From Candidatus Thorarchaeota archaeon (GTDB taxonomy: Archaea; Asgardarchaeota; Thorarchaeia; Thorarchaeales; Thorarchaeaceae), in assembly GCA_004524445.1 (NCBI GenBank), contig SDNP01000023.1, positions 1 to 48,190 of the forward strand: a DNA stretch of 48,190 nucleotides. The letters run 5' to 3'. A program made the position numbers and the translations under genes. Below are positions 9,113-18,113 of this stretch, in pieces. Every line of letters starts with the position of its first letter. Position 1 is the first letter of the stretch. Below the pieces are notes generated by a model. It worked only from the letters and a program-made list of their open reading frames with translations, made no database searches and was not told the DNA's origin.

Positions 9113-9175
9113 TGCAATTCAACTCTGAGAGGGACTGAAATATGCTTCCCTATGATATTGGTTTCCCTCACAATT

Positions 9176-9186
9176 CTTTAAATACG
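9176..9186 (+). promoter_or_regulatory. TATA box of the ESCRT-III gene
   Basis: CTTTAAATACG matches the archaeal TATA pattern. It lies about 50 bases before the ATG at 9231, so transcription would start near 9206 and leave a short leader. Confidence 0.5.
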
Positions 9187-9230
9187 TGAGATTATGACAT
9201 CATCATGTATGGGCTGGTGCGGTATAACCA

Positions 9231-9881
9231 ATGGGTTTCTTAGGCGGTAAGAAGAAGGTCGACACCGAACGCGGTATCTTGGAAATAAAAGGCAGCATGA
9301 ATGCTTTGACCCTGAGGATACGACGTTTAGAAACTAGAATGGCGGAGGAGCGGAAGAAAGCAAAAGAGGCCATGGCGAATGGCAATCGCTCCGGTGCTCG
9401 TTCCCATCTATCTATAGTGGTTGACTTAGAGAATAGAAGAAATCGCTATCAGCAGCAGTTTCTAACATTGGAAACGGCACTTCTAAATCTGGAAGAAGCA
9501 AAAGATCAAGCAGAAGTTCTCCGTGCTTTCAAAATTGCGAACGAGGCCCTTGAGTCTGCAAGGAAGATGCTAAGTCCGACGGAAATACAGCAGCAACTGG
9601 ATAAGTTATCGGATTCCTTTGAGCATATTTCGGTTGCAGGTGAACTACTGTCCGAAGATATCTCAACAACTGGGACTTCGCTTGAATCTGATGAACGTAT
9701 TGAAAGACAACTCGAGCAAATGGAAGCAGAGGTTCTTCTAGAGAAAGAGGGCGTCTTACCTCCATTAGACGAGCAGAAAGAGAAATCAGATAAGGAAAAA
9801 GAAAGCGAAGAACAGAGAATTGATGAATTGCTAGCCAATCTCGAAGAAGAAGCCAAGAAAGAGCGAGAGGCTGAGAGCTGA
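9231..9881 (+). CDS. ESCRT-III (Snf7/CdvB-like) membrane-remodelling protein
   Basis: 216 residues, highly helical and charged. A basic helix (LRIRRLETRMAEERKKAKEA, about residues 24-43) is followed by LENRRNRYQQQFLTLETALLN, a long second helix, then AFKIANEALESARKML. An acidic tail contains LEQMEAEVLLEKE. This order and charge reversal match Snf7-family ESCRT-III proteins, which polymerise on membranes for division or vesicle scission and are disassembled by Vps4. No MIT-interacting motif can be assigned with confidence, although the C-terminal IDELLANLEEE is a candidate. No Vps4 or ESCRT-II gene is nearby. Downstream, a SerB-like gene follows after 28 bases. Confidence 0.78.
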   Translation: MGFLGGKKKVDTERGILEIKGSMNALTLRIRRLETRMAEERKKAKEAMANGNRSGARSHLSIVVDLENRRNRYQQQFLTLETALLNLEEAKDQAEVLRAFKIANEALESARKMLSPTEIQQQLDKLSDSFEHISVAGELLSEDISTTGTSLESDERIERQLEQMEAEVLLEKEGVLPPLDEQKEKSDKEKESEEQRIDELLANLEEEAKKEREAES

Positions 9882-9909
9882 GCAAAAACTAGTTAATGGA
9901 GGATTCCTC

Positions 9910-10542
9910 ATGCCCATACGTTTGGTTGTATTTGATTTAGATGGTACTCTAACAACCCACAATAGTTCGTGGTGGCGGCTGCATGAGGTTTTTGGCACTC
10001 ATGAAGAGGGACAGAAATACTATGATCAGTATTTTGCGGGTGAAATTAACTATCAGCAATGGGCAGACCTGGACGCTGGCCTCTGGAAGGGTAAATCTCT
10101 TGCTGAGGTTGAACGAATCGCCAATGAAACCCACCTTGTTCCTGGAGCTCGGGAAACGATTGAAGAGCTTAAGAAACATTCTATTGATGTTGCTATCCTT
10201 TCAGGAGGCATTGACATATTAGCCAACAGAATAGCTGCGCGTCTGGCGATTGACTATGTCATGGTAAATAAAATCCACCACGAGAATGGTGCTTTGACAG
10301 GAGAAGTTGAGGTTGTTGTTGGGTGGGGTGGAAAGGCTGAAGAGATCAAACAAGTCTTCAATGATTTCAAAGTCCTTCCAGAAGACACTGCATTCGTTGG
10401 AGACGGAAAGAATGACGTTAGTGCATTCTCTGTTGTAGGTCTTTCTATTGCCTTCAATCCCGAACATGAAGAAGTGGCAAGAGCGGCAGACATAGTTGTT
10501 CGTGGAAATGATCTGAGAGCGATACTCAAGCATGTCCTTTAG
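9910..10542 (+). CDS. Phosphoserine-phosphatase-like HAD hydrolase
   Basis: 210 residues. Motif I is FDLDGTLT (residues 8-15), motif II is ILSGGID (the SerB-type serine), and motif IV is VGDGKNDVSAF. These, with the small helical cap (residues 20-85), fit SerB-type phosphatases that release serine from phosphoserine. A strong GGAGG at 9898-9902 precedes the ATG by seven bases. It is probably cotranscribed with the ESCRT-III gene and faces threonine synthase tail to tail. A different phosphomonoester substrate remains possible. Confidence 0.82.
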   Translation: MPIRLVVFDLDGTLTTHNSSWWRLHEVFGTHEEGQKYYDQYFAGEINYQQWADLDAGLWKGKSLAEVERIANETHLVPGARETIEELKKHSIDVAILSGGIDILANRIAARLAIDYVMVNKIHHENGALTGEVEVVVGWGGKAEEIKQVFNDFKVLPEDTAFVGDGKNDVSAFSVVGLSIAFNPEHEEVARAADIVVRGNDLRAILKHVL

Positions 10543-10597
10543 AAGAGTGTTTTTCTTATCTTGAGTTGGCCTAAGTTTCAGTATCATTGTAACTTTA

Positions 10598-11746
10598 TCA
10601 GCCATATCGCATGCTGGAGCCGGTATTCAGAACAACAATTTCCTCGTCGTAGTCTACAATGCTGCTTTCAACCAAGTTCCTGAGACCAGAAAATCCTACA
10701 GCGGCTTCCGGGCATATATCAATGCCCTCAATTCTGGGTACCAGTTTCATCATGGGTTTTACTTCTGCCTCGGCTACCGCAACGGCGCCTCCTTCTGACT
10801 GGTTGATAATCTTCATTATTAGTCGGTCTGCAAAAGGTGATGGAACTCTTAGCCCGAAGGCGGAGGTTTCAGCATCAGTCCATGGTTCGATATCCCCTGA
10901 ATTCTTTTCGTACGCCCTTACAATTGGTGCGCATCCTTCGCTTTGCGCAGCAAACATCCGTGGTGTCTTGCGTTCAAGCAACCCGATTTGCTGTAGTTCC
11001 TCAATCCCCTTCCAAATCCCTAGCATTGCTGTTCCCCCTCCCGTGGGGCAAACGATAACGTCCGGTATATTCCAATCCAACTGTTCGGCAATTTCAAATG
11101 CTAGAGTCTTTTTGCCTTCCACTCGGAAGGGTTCTTTCGTAGTTGAAAGGTTTGTCCACTTCCCTCCAGCCTTGGCCATGGCTTCTCCACAATCTGAAAT
11201 ATTGCCATCGACTTCGTGAATTATTCCTCCATACATTTCACAGCCTTCAAAGAACGCCTTAGGCGTATCCTTTGGCATGAAGATATCAGCCTCTGCATTT
11301 CCTGCTGCTGAGTAAGCACATACTGAAACCGCCGCGTTCCCAGCTGAGGGCAATGCGAATCTTGTGGATCCAAGTTCTAGATGTTTTGATATTGCAACTG
11401 ATATTCCTCTATCTTTGAAACTGAGTGTCGGATTTCGAGCCTCATCCTTTACCCTAAGATTCTGAAGCCCTAGATGCTTTCCAAGCCGATTTGCAAACAA
11501 GAGCGGGGTCCATCCTTCTCCCAATGTGGTTATGTTTGATGGAGGTCTCACGGGAAGCAAATCTGCATATCTCCACAAAGAATTCTCGGTTGATGGGAAT
11601 TGATTAGACTGGGCAGCTTCTTCAACCAGCTTCATATTGTATCGTGCAAATAGAGGTGATCCACAGACGCAGTATGAAACATCTCTCCTTACAGAATGAC
11701 TTCTTCCACATGCAGGGCATTCAAGATGAGTCAGTCGTGTGAACAC
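10598..11746 (-). CDS. thrC: Threonine synthase
   Basis: 382 residues. PLP enzyme converting O-phosphohomoserine to threonine. A zinc-ribbon-like N-terminus (C10, C13, C26, C28) is typical of archaeal ThrC. The PLP lysine is K111 in SFKDRG, the phosphate-binding loop is PTGGGTAM, and [10 protein letters not shown] is the family signature near residue 74. Length is normal for the short archaeal class. The gene is convergent with the SerB-like gene and divergent from the chelatase-like operon. Confidence 0.93.
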   Translation of the reverse strand: MFTRLTHLECPACGRSHSVRRDVSYCVCGSPLFARYNMKLVEEAAQSNQFPSTENSLWRYADLLPVRPPSNITTLGEGWTPLLFANRLGKHLGLQNLRVKDEARNPTLSFKDRGISVAISKHLELGSTRFALPSAGNAAVSVCAYSAAGNAEADIFMPKDTPKAFFEGCEMYGGIIHEVDGNISDCGEAMAKAGGKWTNLSTTKEPFRVEGKKTLAFEIAEQLDWNIPDVIVCPTGGGTAMLGIWKGIEELQQIGLLERKTPRMFAAQSEGCAPIVRAYEKNSGDIEPWTDAETSAFGLRVPSPFADRLIMKIINQSEGGAVAVAEAEVKPMMKLVPRIEGIDICPEAAVGFSGLRNLVESSIVDYDEEIVVLNTGSSMRYG

Positions 11747-11807
11747 TAAATCAACTCATCTTTACTTCTATCCTCACTGTTATATGTGTCTGTGCCTTTT
11801 GGGGTTC

Positions 11808-11823
11808 GGAGGCAATAGAACTG
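11808..11823 (+). promoter_or_regulatory. Ribosome binding site pointing to a CTG start
   Basis: GGAGG at 11808-11812 lies eight bases before CTG 11821. The frame is open from 11743, yet it contains no ATG, GTG or TTG before GTG 11905, while conserved protein sequence begins before 11905. Confidence 0.5.
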
Positions 11824-13014
11824 GAAACTGGTGAACGACTAGTTCTACCATTCACTGCATTAGTTGGCCTAGAGCGCCTTAAGCTAGCCCTACTGCTAAA
11901 TGGAGTGAATCCACGAATTGGTGGCGTTTTGGTCTCTGGTCCTAAGGGAACGGGCAAGACTACTATTGTCAGGGCCTTTGCGGATCTTCTGCCTGAGGTC
12001 GAGGTGGTAAAAGGTTGCCGCTTTGGCTGTAATCCAAACAATCCCGATGCGTTGTGTGCTGAATGCCGTACACGAAGAGATGACGGTGAGAAAATAGAAA
12101 CCACAACGCGGAAGATGAGAGTGGTGAATCTCCCTCTTTCGACCACAGAAGACCGCCTTGTGGGTTCGCTTGATATTGAGAAAGTCCTGCAAGAGGGAAT
12201 TCAAGCTCTGAAGCCCGGAATTCTAGCAGAAGCGCATCAAAACGTTCTCTATGTTGATGAAGTGAATCTTCTTCCTGACCACTTAGTTGATGATCTCCTT
12301 GATGCAGCGGCGACAAAAGTGAATGTGATAGAACGTGAGGGCATATCGATTTCACATGCTTCTGATTTTGTTCTCATGGGATCGATGAATCCCGAAGAAG
12401 GAGAATTGCGGCCTCAGCTTCTTGATAGATTTCCACTCCATATATCAGTAGGAGGAAAACATAGCATTGAGGAACGCATGGAACTAGTTAGACGAAATCT
12501 AGAGTTTGAAAAAGATCCTGATGCTTTCTCTAAGAAATGGTCGGAAGAGCAAAACGAGTTAAGGCGCAAAATTGTCCAAGCGAGAGAACTAGTGGACTCC
12601 GTATTCCTGCCGGATGCAAAACTAAGAGCTATCGCAATGGCTTGCGATGCATTGGAAGTCGACGGTGTCCGACCTGATATCATAATCAGCAAAGCCGCAA
12701 TTTCTCTGGCCGCATTTGACGGGAGAAAAGAAGTAAATCTTGAGGATATGAAATTAGCATCTCAGCTGGCTCTGAGCCATCGTACTAGACGTGGAGGTCT
12801 ATTGGAGCCACCCTCTGCTTCGGAGATTGACGAATCTATCTCGAAGGCACACGAAGTCGCCAAAAAAAGAGACAAGAGAAAATCGCCAACAGAAATGACT
12901 GAGGAATCCAAGGATAAATCTGGCCCCAGGATGAGTGGTGGCAAATTCGGTCGCCAGTCAACAGTTGCAGAAACTGATATGGCAAATGGCAAAAAAAAAC
13001 TCCGAAGAAAATAA
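11821..13014 (+). CDS. Mg-chelatase subunit I-like AAA+ ATPase (ChlI/BchI family)
   Basis: AAA+ ATPase related to the motor subunit of magnesium or cobalt chelatases. Before GTG 11905 the frame encodes [20 protein letters not shown], which matches the conserved N-terminus of this family, so a GTG start would remove essential sequence. The only plausible start is CTG 11821 behind GGAGG, giving 397 residues. Seen: Walker [10 protein letters not shown], the [15 protein letters not shown] segment typical of BchI, Walker [11 protein letters not shown], and sensor [18 protein letters not shown]. The C-terminal 70 residues are charged and low in complexity. The VWA gene follows after 44 bases. No porphyrin or cobalamin gene is adjacent, so the substrate may be a protein, as for MoxR-type systems. 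Confidence 0.88.
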   Translation: METGERLVLPFTALVGLERLKLALLLNGVNPRIGGVLVSGPKGTGKTTIVRAFADLLPEVEVVKGCRFGCNPNNPDALCAECRTRRDDGEKIETTTRKMRVVNLPLSTTEDRLVGSLDIEKVLQEGIQALKPGILAEAHQNVLYVDEVNLLPDHLVDDLLDAAATKVNVIEREGISISHASDFVLMGSMNPEEGELRPQLLDRFPLHISVGGKHSIEERMELVRRNLEFEKDPDAFSKKWSEEQNELRRKIVQARELVDSVFLPDAKLRAIAMACDALEVDGVRPDIIISKAAISLAAFDGRKEVNLEDMKLASQLALSHRTRRGGLLEPPSASEIDESISKAHEVAKKRDKRKSPTEMTEESKDKSGPRMSGGKFGRQSTVAETDMANGKKKLRRK

Positions 13015-13058
13015 GAAATCCAAGGGGTAATCCCATAAAGGGAACAATCCTCGTAATT

Positions 13059-14492
13059 ATGATGGTCGTAGCTTTCTCATATTTTGCTTGGCTTGCTTTC
13101 AGCCCAATCAATTTTCTATTCGGAATTCCATTTGCCACATTTCCTCCTGCCCCGTTAATCATCATCAATTCCATTCTATACATTCCACTCATCTTTCTTT
13201 TAATTCGGAGATGGCTCCGTACAATGATGAACAGAAAGGGTGGTCCTGCTGCTGGGATTGATACTGTGGAGCCTGGCAAGGCGGTCGCAGAACCCGGTGA
13301 TGAGTGGGGGACAGCGACAAGATCGTATAAGGCAAAAGCCGAGTCTAAGGTAACAGGATCAAAATCTGAGATTCGTGGAACGCCCCTTACGCTAGATGAC
13401 GGGTTTTTCGTGAAGACGCCAGATATGGATACTGGGCAGCCTCTCTTCGACCCCGAGAAACTGAAGGCTAGAGCGATGGTTAAATCGAAGGTGTCGTCAG
13501 GTGGATGGAGTGATAAACGGGTCAGTTCACGAGCCACGGGGAGCCTAAAAGCATCGGAAACAGAGAAGCATGGACGCCCAACTAGGTCACGTAGACCTCA
13601 TAGGGAAATCTCAAACATTCACCTCCCCTCAACATTGTTGGCTACTGTTCTTCGAGAAGGCAAGAATAGAGAGGGCAAAGGCATTTCCATAAAAGCTGAA
13701 GATATCAGGGAGACTGTATTTAGTGGGAAGACCCCCCTGACTGTCATACTCGTTATTGATGTGAGTCTCTCAATGAAGAGAAGCATGTCAGAAGTGCGTA
13801 AATTGGTCGAAAGGGTAGAGAGAGAAACCAGAGGCTCCAAGGACCGAGTCGGAATTGTTGCCTTCAAAGACAGTGGTGCTGTAGAGATTCAAGCACCAAC
13901 AACCAACTGGAACAAAATCTATCGCTCACTCGCGAGGCTGCGCATTTCTGGTCTAACCCCTCTTGCTGATGCCTTGGTGAAGTCTCTAGAATCCATAAAG
14001 CGCGAACGAATGAGAAACGACCTAATTGAACCACTCGTTATAGTCATCTCTGACTTTAATCCAAACATACCCTTGGCTCAATCTGTTGGCCCCGGGCATG
14101 AAAGATATACTCCAATTAGAGACCTAGTGCGAGCATCACGAATTCTGAGGAAGCAGAAGGTACGAGTTGCGACAGTGAGCGTTGACTATGAGCAAGCGAA
14201 TTTTTCCAAATTTCTGAAAAGGCCGTTTCATGATGCTATGGAACTTGCAGCTCTACTCAGGATGAGAAAGGAAGGGTACAATGATATAATGGAGACCATT
14301 CTGTCCGTTCCTCCGTTCCGAAAAACATTCGGCGCGTATATTATTGCCCGTGCCAGTGGGGGACATGCCTTTCTTTCTAAGGAACTCCTGAACGCTCAAT
14401 CTGTGATTGGCACGATTCTGGCAGCAATTGAATCTAAGACAAAAATGAGTGTCAAGAATCTTCGTGAGGTAAAATCCTATTTGCAGCGCTGA
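13059..14492 (+). CDS. Membrane-anchored VWA protein, Mg-chelatase subunit D-like
   Basis: 477 residues. One or two hydrophobic helices (about residues 1-50, WLAFSPINFLFGIPF and LIIINSILYIPLIFLLI) are followed by a basic tail and a long charged linker. A VWA domain follows with a complete MIDAS: DVSLS (D234, S236, S238), then SGLTPLADAL and VISDFNP. ChlD-like subunits couple the AAA+ motor to a client; a membrane tether is not usual for ChlD. The ATG at 13059 lacks a close ribosome site. The 44-base gap encodes an in-register lysine-rich peptide in another frame, so a small sequencing frameshift at the N-terminus cannot be excluded. Confidence 0.82.
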   Translation: MMVVAFSYFAWLAFSPINFLFGIPFATFPPAPLIIINSILYIPLIFLLIRRWLRTMMNRKGGPAAGIDTVEPGKAVAEPGDEWGTATRSYKAKAESKVTGSKSEIRGTPLTLDDGFFVKTPDMDTGQPLFDPEKLKARAMVKSKVSSGGWSDKRVSSRATGSLKASETEKHGRPTRSRRPHREISNIHLPSTLLATVLREGKNREGKGISIKAEDIRETVFSGKTPLTVILVIDVSLSMKRSMSEVRKLVERVERETRGSKDRVGIVAFKDSGAVEIQAPTTNWNKIYRSLARLRISGLTPLADALVKSLESIKRERMRNDLIEPLVIVISDFNPNIPLAQSVGPGHERYTPIRDLVRASRILRKQKVRVATVSVDYEQANFSKFLKRPFHDAMELAALLRMRKEGYNDIMETILSVPPFRKTFGAYIIARASGGHAFLSKELLNAQSVIGTILAAIESKTKMSVKNLREVKSYLQR

Positions 14493-14689
14493 TTTCCAAC
14501 AATCAATCTGAATAATGCCGTCTCGATTAGATTATTAGCGCCCATGTGAAGCGATATTTGCGTACGGGATCCCACCATTTCCTGATGTCATAGTGAGTGT
14601 TGAGAGCCCTGAATTGGGTATTCGATGAAATCACTTTTCATACTTCAGGAACAGGGCCCGTATGCACTATTTACATGGGGAATGATTGA

Positions 14690-15700
14690 TTGCTACCGGG
14701 AAAGGTACCGCCAGAGATTCTAGAGAAGCATGTATTCACTCATTTGGGAAAGCAGCATCCTGACTTGATTCTAGGTCCTGCAATGGGTCAAGATGCATCT
14801 CTGATTCGTATTGGTGATAGAATCACTGTAGCGGCGACAGATCCGATTACTGGCTCAATTGAGGATATTGGATGGCTAGCTGTTCATGTAAATGCCAATG
14901 ATATAGCAACTTTCGGAGTGCGTCCTTCATGGTTTCTGTGTTCGATTATGTTGCCTGAAGGAACAGGAGTTCACGACATTGAGAAGATAATGAAGCAAAT
15001 TGATGAAGCAGCTCAAGGTCTTGGAATAGGTATAGCTGGCGGGCATACTGAGATCACTGCAGGACTAGACCGACCAATAATTGCCGGATTCATGTTGGGC
15101 GTGACTGAAGAAGGGCAGTATGTGACCTCCTCTGGTGCACAGCCTGGTGATTCAATCATCATGACAAAGTCAATTGCAATAGAAGGAACCGCCATCTTGG
15201 CTACGGAGGGTTATGATGTGCTATCTGAAACCCTTCCCCCCGAACTCCTCTCTCAAGGCAAATCTCTGAGAGCGAATATCAGCGTTGTCGAGGAAGGAAT
15301 CGCCGCATTTGAAACGGGTTATATCACTGCGATGCATGACCCAACAGAGGGTGGACTAGCTGGAGGGCTACACGAGCTTTGTGATGCCAGTTCAGTCGGT
15401 TGTGAAATTGAGTACAATTCAATTCCTATCGAGAATTCAACAAAGGCCATCTGTGAGCGGCTTGAAATTAATCCCCTGCGGCTGATCAGTAGTGGGTGTA
15501 TGTTAATCACTTGCAAGCAAGAACACACATCAAGCGTCATCGAGAAAATAGAAGAAGCTGGAGTTGGAGCATCAGTTATTGGCAAGATTGTTACTGACAG
15601 AACTAGAAGGGTTCTGATAATGGATGAGAGGACACAGGAATTCGATTATCCTGAAACAGATGAATTATGGCTTGGGCTAAAGAAAATCTCTAGCTCATGA
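14690..15700 (+). CDS. AIR-synthase-like protein (HypE/PurM superfamily)
   Basis: 336 residues. The N-terminal domain has ATDPITGSIEDIGWLAVHVNANDIATFG, shown here as its core NANDIATFG, and IAGGHTEIT; the C-terminal domain has MHDPTEGGLAGGL. These are the ATP-binding and catalytic features of the PurM/HypE/SelD fold. HypE needs a C-terminal cysteine in a PRxC tail. This protein ends in KKISSS, so it is not a hydrogenase maturation HypE. It belongs to the widespread uncharacterised archaeal HypE-like group, function unknown. The TTG at 14690 follows a stop (14687-14689) and has GGGG nine bases upstream. Its 3' end overlaps surE by 11 bases, convergently. Confidence 0.85.
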   Translation: MLPGKVPPEILEKHVFTHLGKQHPDLILGPAMGQDASLIRIGDRITVAATDPITGSIEDIGWLAVHVNANDIATFGVRPSWFLCSIMLPEGTGVHDIEKIMKQIDEAAQGLGIGIAGGHTEITAGLDRPIIAGFMLGVTEEGQYVTSSGAQPGDSIIMTKSIAIEGTAILATEGYDVLSETLPPELLSQGKSLRANISVVEEGIAAFETGYITAMHDPTEGGLAGGLHELCDASSVGCEIEYNSIPIENSTKAICERLEINPLRLISSGCMLITCKQEHTSSVIEKIEEAGVGASVIGKIVTDRTRRVLIMDERTQEFDYPETDELWLGLKKISSS

Positions 15701-16466
15701 ATGATTTCAAATCCTGCATATGTTTCTCAGATATACAGTCTAATACTATTGGTGAGAGAGAAGCTTTGTTCTTCTCCAGAACCGTATGAACATCTAGCCC
15801 CTCTTTACCTGCTACCTCCACACCACGGAACCAATAGTATGTTCTTCCATGAGGGTCTATCCGCTCCTCTACTTCATTTCGCATTCTCACTCTGCTAGGT
15901 CTAGTTATCTCTATGACGGTATCTCTATTTGTTTCACATGGAAAATTAAGATTTAGCAAATCAATCCCAAGTGGAAGGCCCTTGTTCAGGATCTTGTTGA
16001 TAACTGTCATTGTGAGATCACAAACTATCTCATAGCTTCTTCTTGGACCATTTGGGTTGAACCAATCATCGGCGCCGGCTTCCATTGACACTGCGAGTGC
16101 AGGATACCCCTTCAGTGCAGCTTCCATTGCTGCGCCCACGGTTCCACTAGTCAGCAAGCTCTGATAGCCTAAGTTACCTCCTGCGTTAATTCCGGATACA
16201 AAGAGCTCGATTTCCTCTAACATTGAATCCGCAAGAACAACGGAGTCTGCAGGAGTTCCATCATGAGTTATTAATCTATATCCATTGATTTCATGATTTT
16301 CTAAAACACGAAGTGGTCGATTAAGCGTCAAAGATTTGCCTGTTGCGCTTCTTTGTGCATTTGGCGTTACCACTACGAGATTCTGCCTCTCGGATATTTT
16401 CTCCGCAAGTTTCTGAAGCCCAATGCTATATGGGCCGTCATCATTTGTCAGGCAAACCAGCTTCAT
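15690..16466 (-). CDS. surE: 5'-nucleotidase SurE
   Basis: 258 residues. The signature LTNDDGP (D9, D10) binds the divalent metal. PNAQRSATGKSLT and SGINAGGNLG are the other conserved active-site loops. SurE removes the phosphate from nucleoside monophosphates. Nearby nucleoside phosphorylase and PRPP synthetase genes suggest a role in nucleotide recycling. ATG 16466 gives the standard MKLVCLTNDDG N-terminus. Confidence 0.95.
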   Translation of the reverse strand: MKLVCLTNDDGPYSIGLQKLAEKISERQNLVVVTPNAQRSATGKSLTLNRPLRVLENHEINGYRLITHDGTPADSVVLADSMLEEIELFVSGINAGGNLGYQSLLTSGTVGAAMEAALKGYPALAVSMEAGADDWFNPNGPRRSYEIVCDLTMTVINKILNKGLPLGIDLLNLNFPCETNRDTVIEITRPSRVRMRNEVEERIDPHGRTYYWFRGVEVAGKEGLDVHTVLEKNKASLSPIVLDCISEKHMQDLKSFMS

Positions 16467-16599
16467 AGTCTTTCTCCACTTGCCTCTTAAAGAGAGCGAA
16501 ATAGTTTGCTGATAAGATTGACGGAAAGAAAAAGATAGGGGCCGGAAGCGATTAGCCGCCTCCGAACTTCATATACTACTAGGTTAATTCGAGGATTAA

Positions 16600-16770
16600 T
16601 CATAGGTCGTAAGGCTTGAGCGTCTTACGCTTGTTTGACTTAGTGCGCTCGGCAGCTGCTTTGAGCATTTTCTCAATGTGCTTGTCCAATGCGCCGTAGA
16701 AATCCCCGGCAACCTGCATGTTGTTTCTCTTCGCGAAATCCTGAATTGCTTTCTTTACAATATATGACAA
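16600..16770 (-). CDS. Small histone-fold protein (56 aa, DUF1931/Bd0055-like)
   Basis: The minus strand encodes 56 residues from TTG 16770, with GAGGTG (plus 16776-16781) five bases upstream. The pattern is a single short histone fold: helix (VKKAIQDFAKRNN), then VAGDFYGALDKHIEKMLKAAAERT as the long central helix, then the loop and strand motif KRKTLKPYDL. RKT-KPxDL is the loop-2 DNA-binding signature. It lacks the ELPIAPIGR-like N-terminus of classical archaeal histones and resembles the minimal DUF1931-type histones known from bacteria such as Bdellovibrio and from some archaea. Expected role: DNA binding or bending as a dimer. TTATAA at 16822-16827 could be its TATA box. Confidence 0.85.
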   Translation of the reverse strand: MSYIVKKAIQDFAKRNNMQVAGDFYGALDKHIEKMLKAAAERTKSNKRKTLKPYDL

Positions 16771-16893
16771 TTGAACACCTCACTTATGACAATGGGTAAC
16801 AATAGATATCTAGATACCCTCTTATAAGCATATCCAGAAATGAGGTTTAGGGCGCTCTGGAGCCCATAGTATGATGACCTTATAAGGGGCCTT

Positions 16894-17991
16894 TTATTTT
16901 TGTTTTTTCTCAAGAATATCTAAAATTTTGATTGCCGCTGTCCCGTCCCCATATGGGCAGCTCCTTCTCTTCTTTGGATTGTCTAATCCTTTCTTGATGC
17001 GTTTAGGAAATACGTCTTTATCGATGCCTACAACCATCACATGTCCCGAATTTACCGCTTCAGGCCGTTCAGTCGATGTTCTCAATACAAAAGCTTGCTT
17101 ATTCAAAGAGGGTGCTGTAACTTCCTCCTGCAACCCACCTGAATCAGTAATAATGAATGACGCCTCCTCCATTAAATAGAGGAATTGAAGGTATCCCACT
17201 GGTTCTATAATGCGGATTTTCGGTGAATCCTCCAACTTGAGAAGCATATCAAATGCTCTAAGTCTAGAGATGGTTCTTGGATGAGCTGGAAAAATAATGG
17301 GAGTTTCCAACCTTAGCAGGCCTTCAATGATTCCACTCAATATTTCTTTGTCATCCACATTCTCTGCACGATGTAATGTCAGGAGGGCGAATTCATCAGG
17401 CAGATTCATGTCGCTATTGGAAAACCGTTTTTGGGCAATAGGAATCCGGGATTCTAGTGTATCAATTACGGTGTTGCCGGTCACGAAAATCTCTCCCCAT
17501 ACTGACTCATCTTCCAAAATCCTCTTTGAGTTCTCGGTTGGTGCAAACAGATACGCTGATGCATGATCAGTCAGGCGGCGGTTGTGTTCCTCTGGCATTC
17601 TCACATCATAGCTCCTGAGCCCCGCCTCAACATGAGCAACCGGTATGTTCAGCTTTACAGCGGCCAGTGCTGCTGATAAGACTGCGTTCGTGTCGCCCTG
17701 GACTAGTACAACATCAGGTTTTTCCTGAATCAATTCCTTTTCTATTCCAACCAATGCTTTTGCTGTTTGGGTTGAATGCGACCCGGATCCAATATTCAGA
17801 TTCTTATCTGGTGCTGCAAGGTCCAGGTCCTTGAAGAATTCTTGACTCATCTTTCGTGAATAGTGCTGCCCAGTGTGAAGCACATAATGAGGTGTTCCCC
17901 GTTTCCTGCATTCATGAATGATGGGTGCCATCTTGATTATCTCTGGACGGGTACCAATCACTACAAAGATGTCTGGTTCTGCCATGGACAT
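16894..17991 (-). CDS. wecB: UDP-N-acetylglucosamine 2-epimerase (non-hydrolysing)
   Basis: Cytoplasmic enzyme interconverting UDP-GlcNAc and UDP-ManNAc for surface glycans or protein glycosylation. Seen: GTRPEIIKM at the N-terminus, HTGQHYS, QGDTNAVL, EAGLRSYD followed by PEEHNRR, and ITDSGGLQEE near the C-terminus. These are the nucleotide-sugar and catalytic motifs. The frame extends to 18057, but a TATA-like CTTTTATCG (plus 18007-18016) lies in that extension. I place the start at ATG 17991, giving 365 residues, normal for the family. Confidence 0.93.
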   Translation of the reverse strand: MSMAEPDIFVVIGTRPEIIKMAPIIHECRKRGTPHYVLHTGQHYSRKMSQEFFKDLDLAAPDKNLNIGSGSHSTQTAKALVGIEKELIQEKPDVVLVQGDTNAVLSAALAAVKLNIPVAHVEAGLRSYDVRMPEEHNRRLTDHASAYLFAPTENSKRILEDESVWGEIFVTGNTVIDTLESRIPIAQKRFSNSDMNLPDEFALLTLHRAENVDDKEILSGIIEGLLRLETPIIFPAHPRTISRLRAFDMLLKLEDSPKIRIIEPVGYLQFLYLMEEASFIITDSGGLQEEVTAPSLNKQAFVLRTSTERPEAVNSGHVMVVGIDKDVFPKRIKKGLDNPKKRRSCPYGDGTAAIKILDILEKKQK

Positions 17992-18113
17992 GTGTATCGA
18001 TGGCATACGATAAAAGTCGAATGGTATAATGACCAGACTAGGACATTTAGAAAACACCTTTAAGATTCAAATCAATGGCATAATCGCAGCGCTCTGCAGG
18101 GTGTATATGTTCC

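Noticed and set aside
8640..9128. Long plus-strand ORF (162 aa) opposite the IMPase-family gene
   Set aside because: It lies wholly antisense to a gene with clear catalytic motifs, and its translation is serine-rich, as expected of a shadow frame.
10659..11219. 186-aa plus-strand ORF opposite thrC
   Set aside because: Antisense to threonine synthase with no motif or ribosome site.
11905..13014. GTG 11905 as the start of the chelatase-like AAA+ gene
   Set aside because: It would remove the conserved family N-terminus encoded directly upstream in the same open frame.
14690..15700. Annotation as HypE (hydrogenase maturation)
   Set aside because: The essential C-terminal PRxC cysteine is absent and no hydrogenase or hyp genes are near.
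16865..16893. T-rich sequence after CCTTATAAGG as a terminator for wecB
   Set aside because: The T-run is on the plus strand, while wecB is transcribed from the minus strand; it is more likely promoter sequence.
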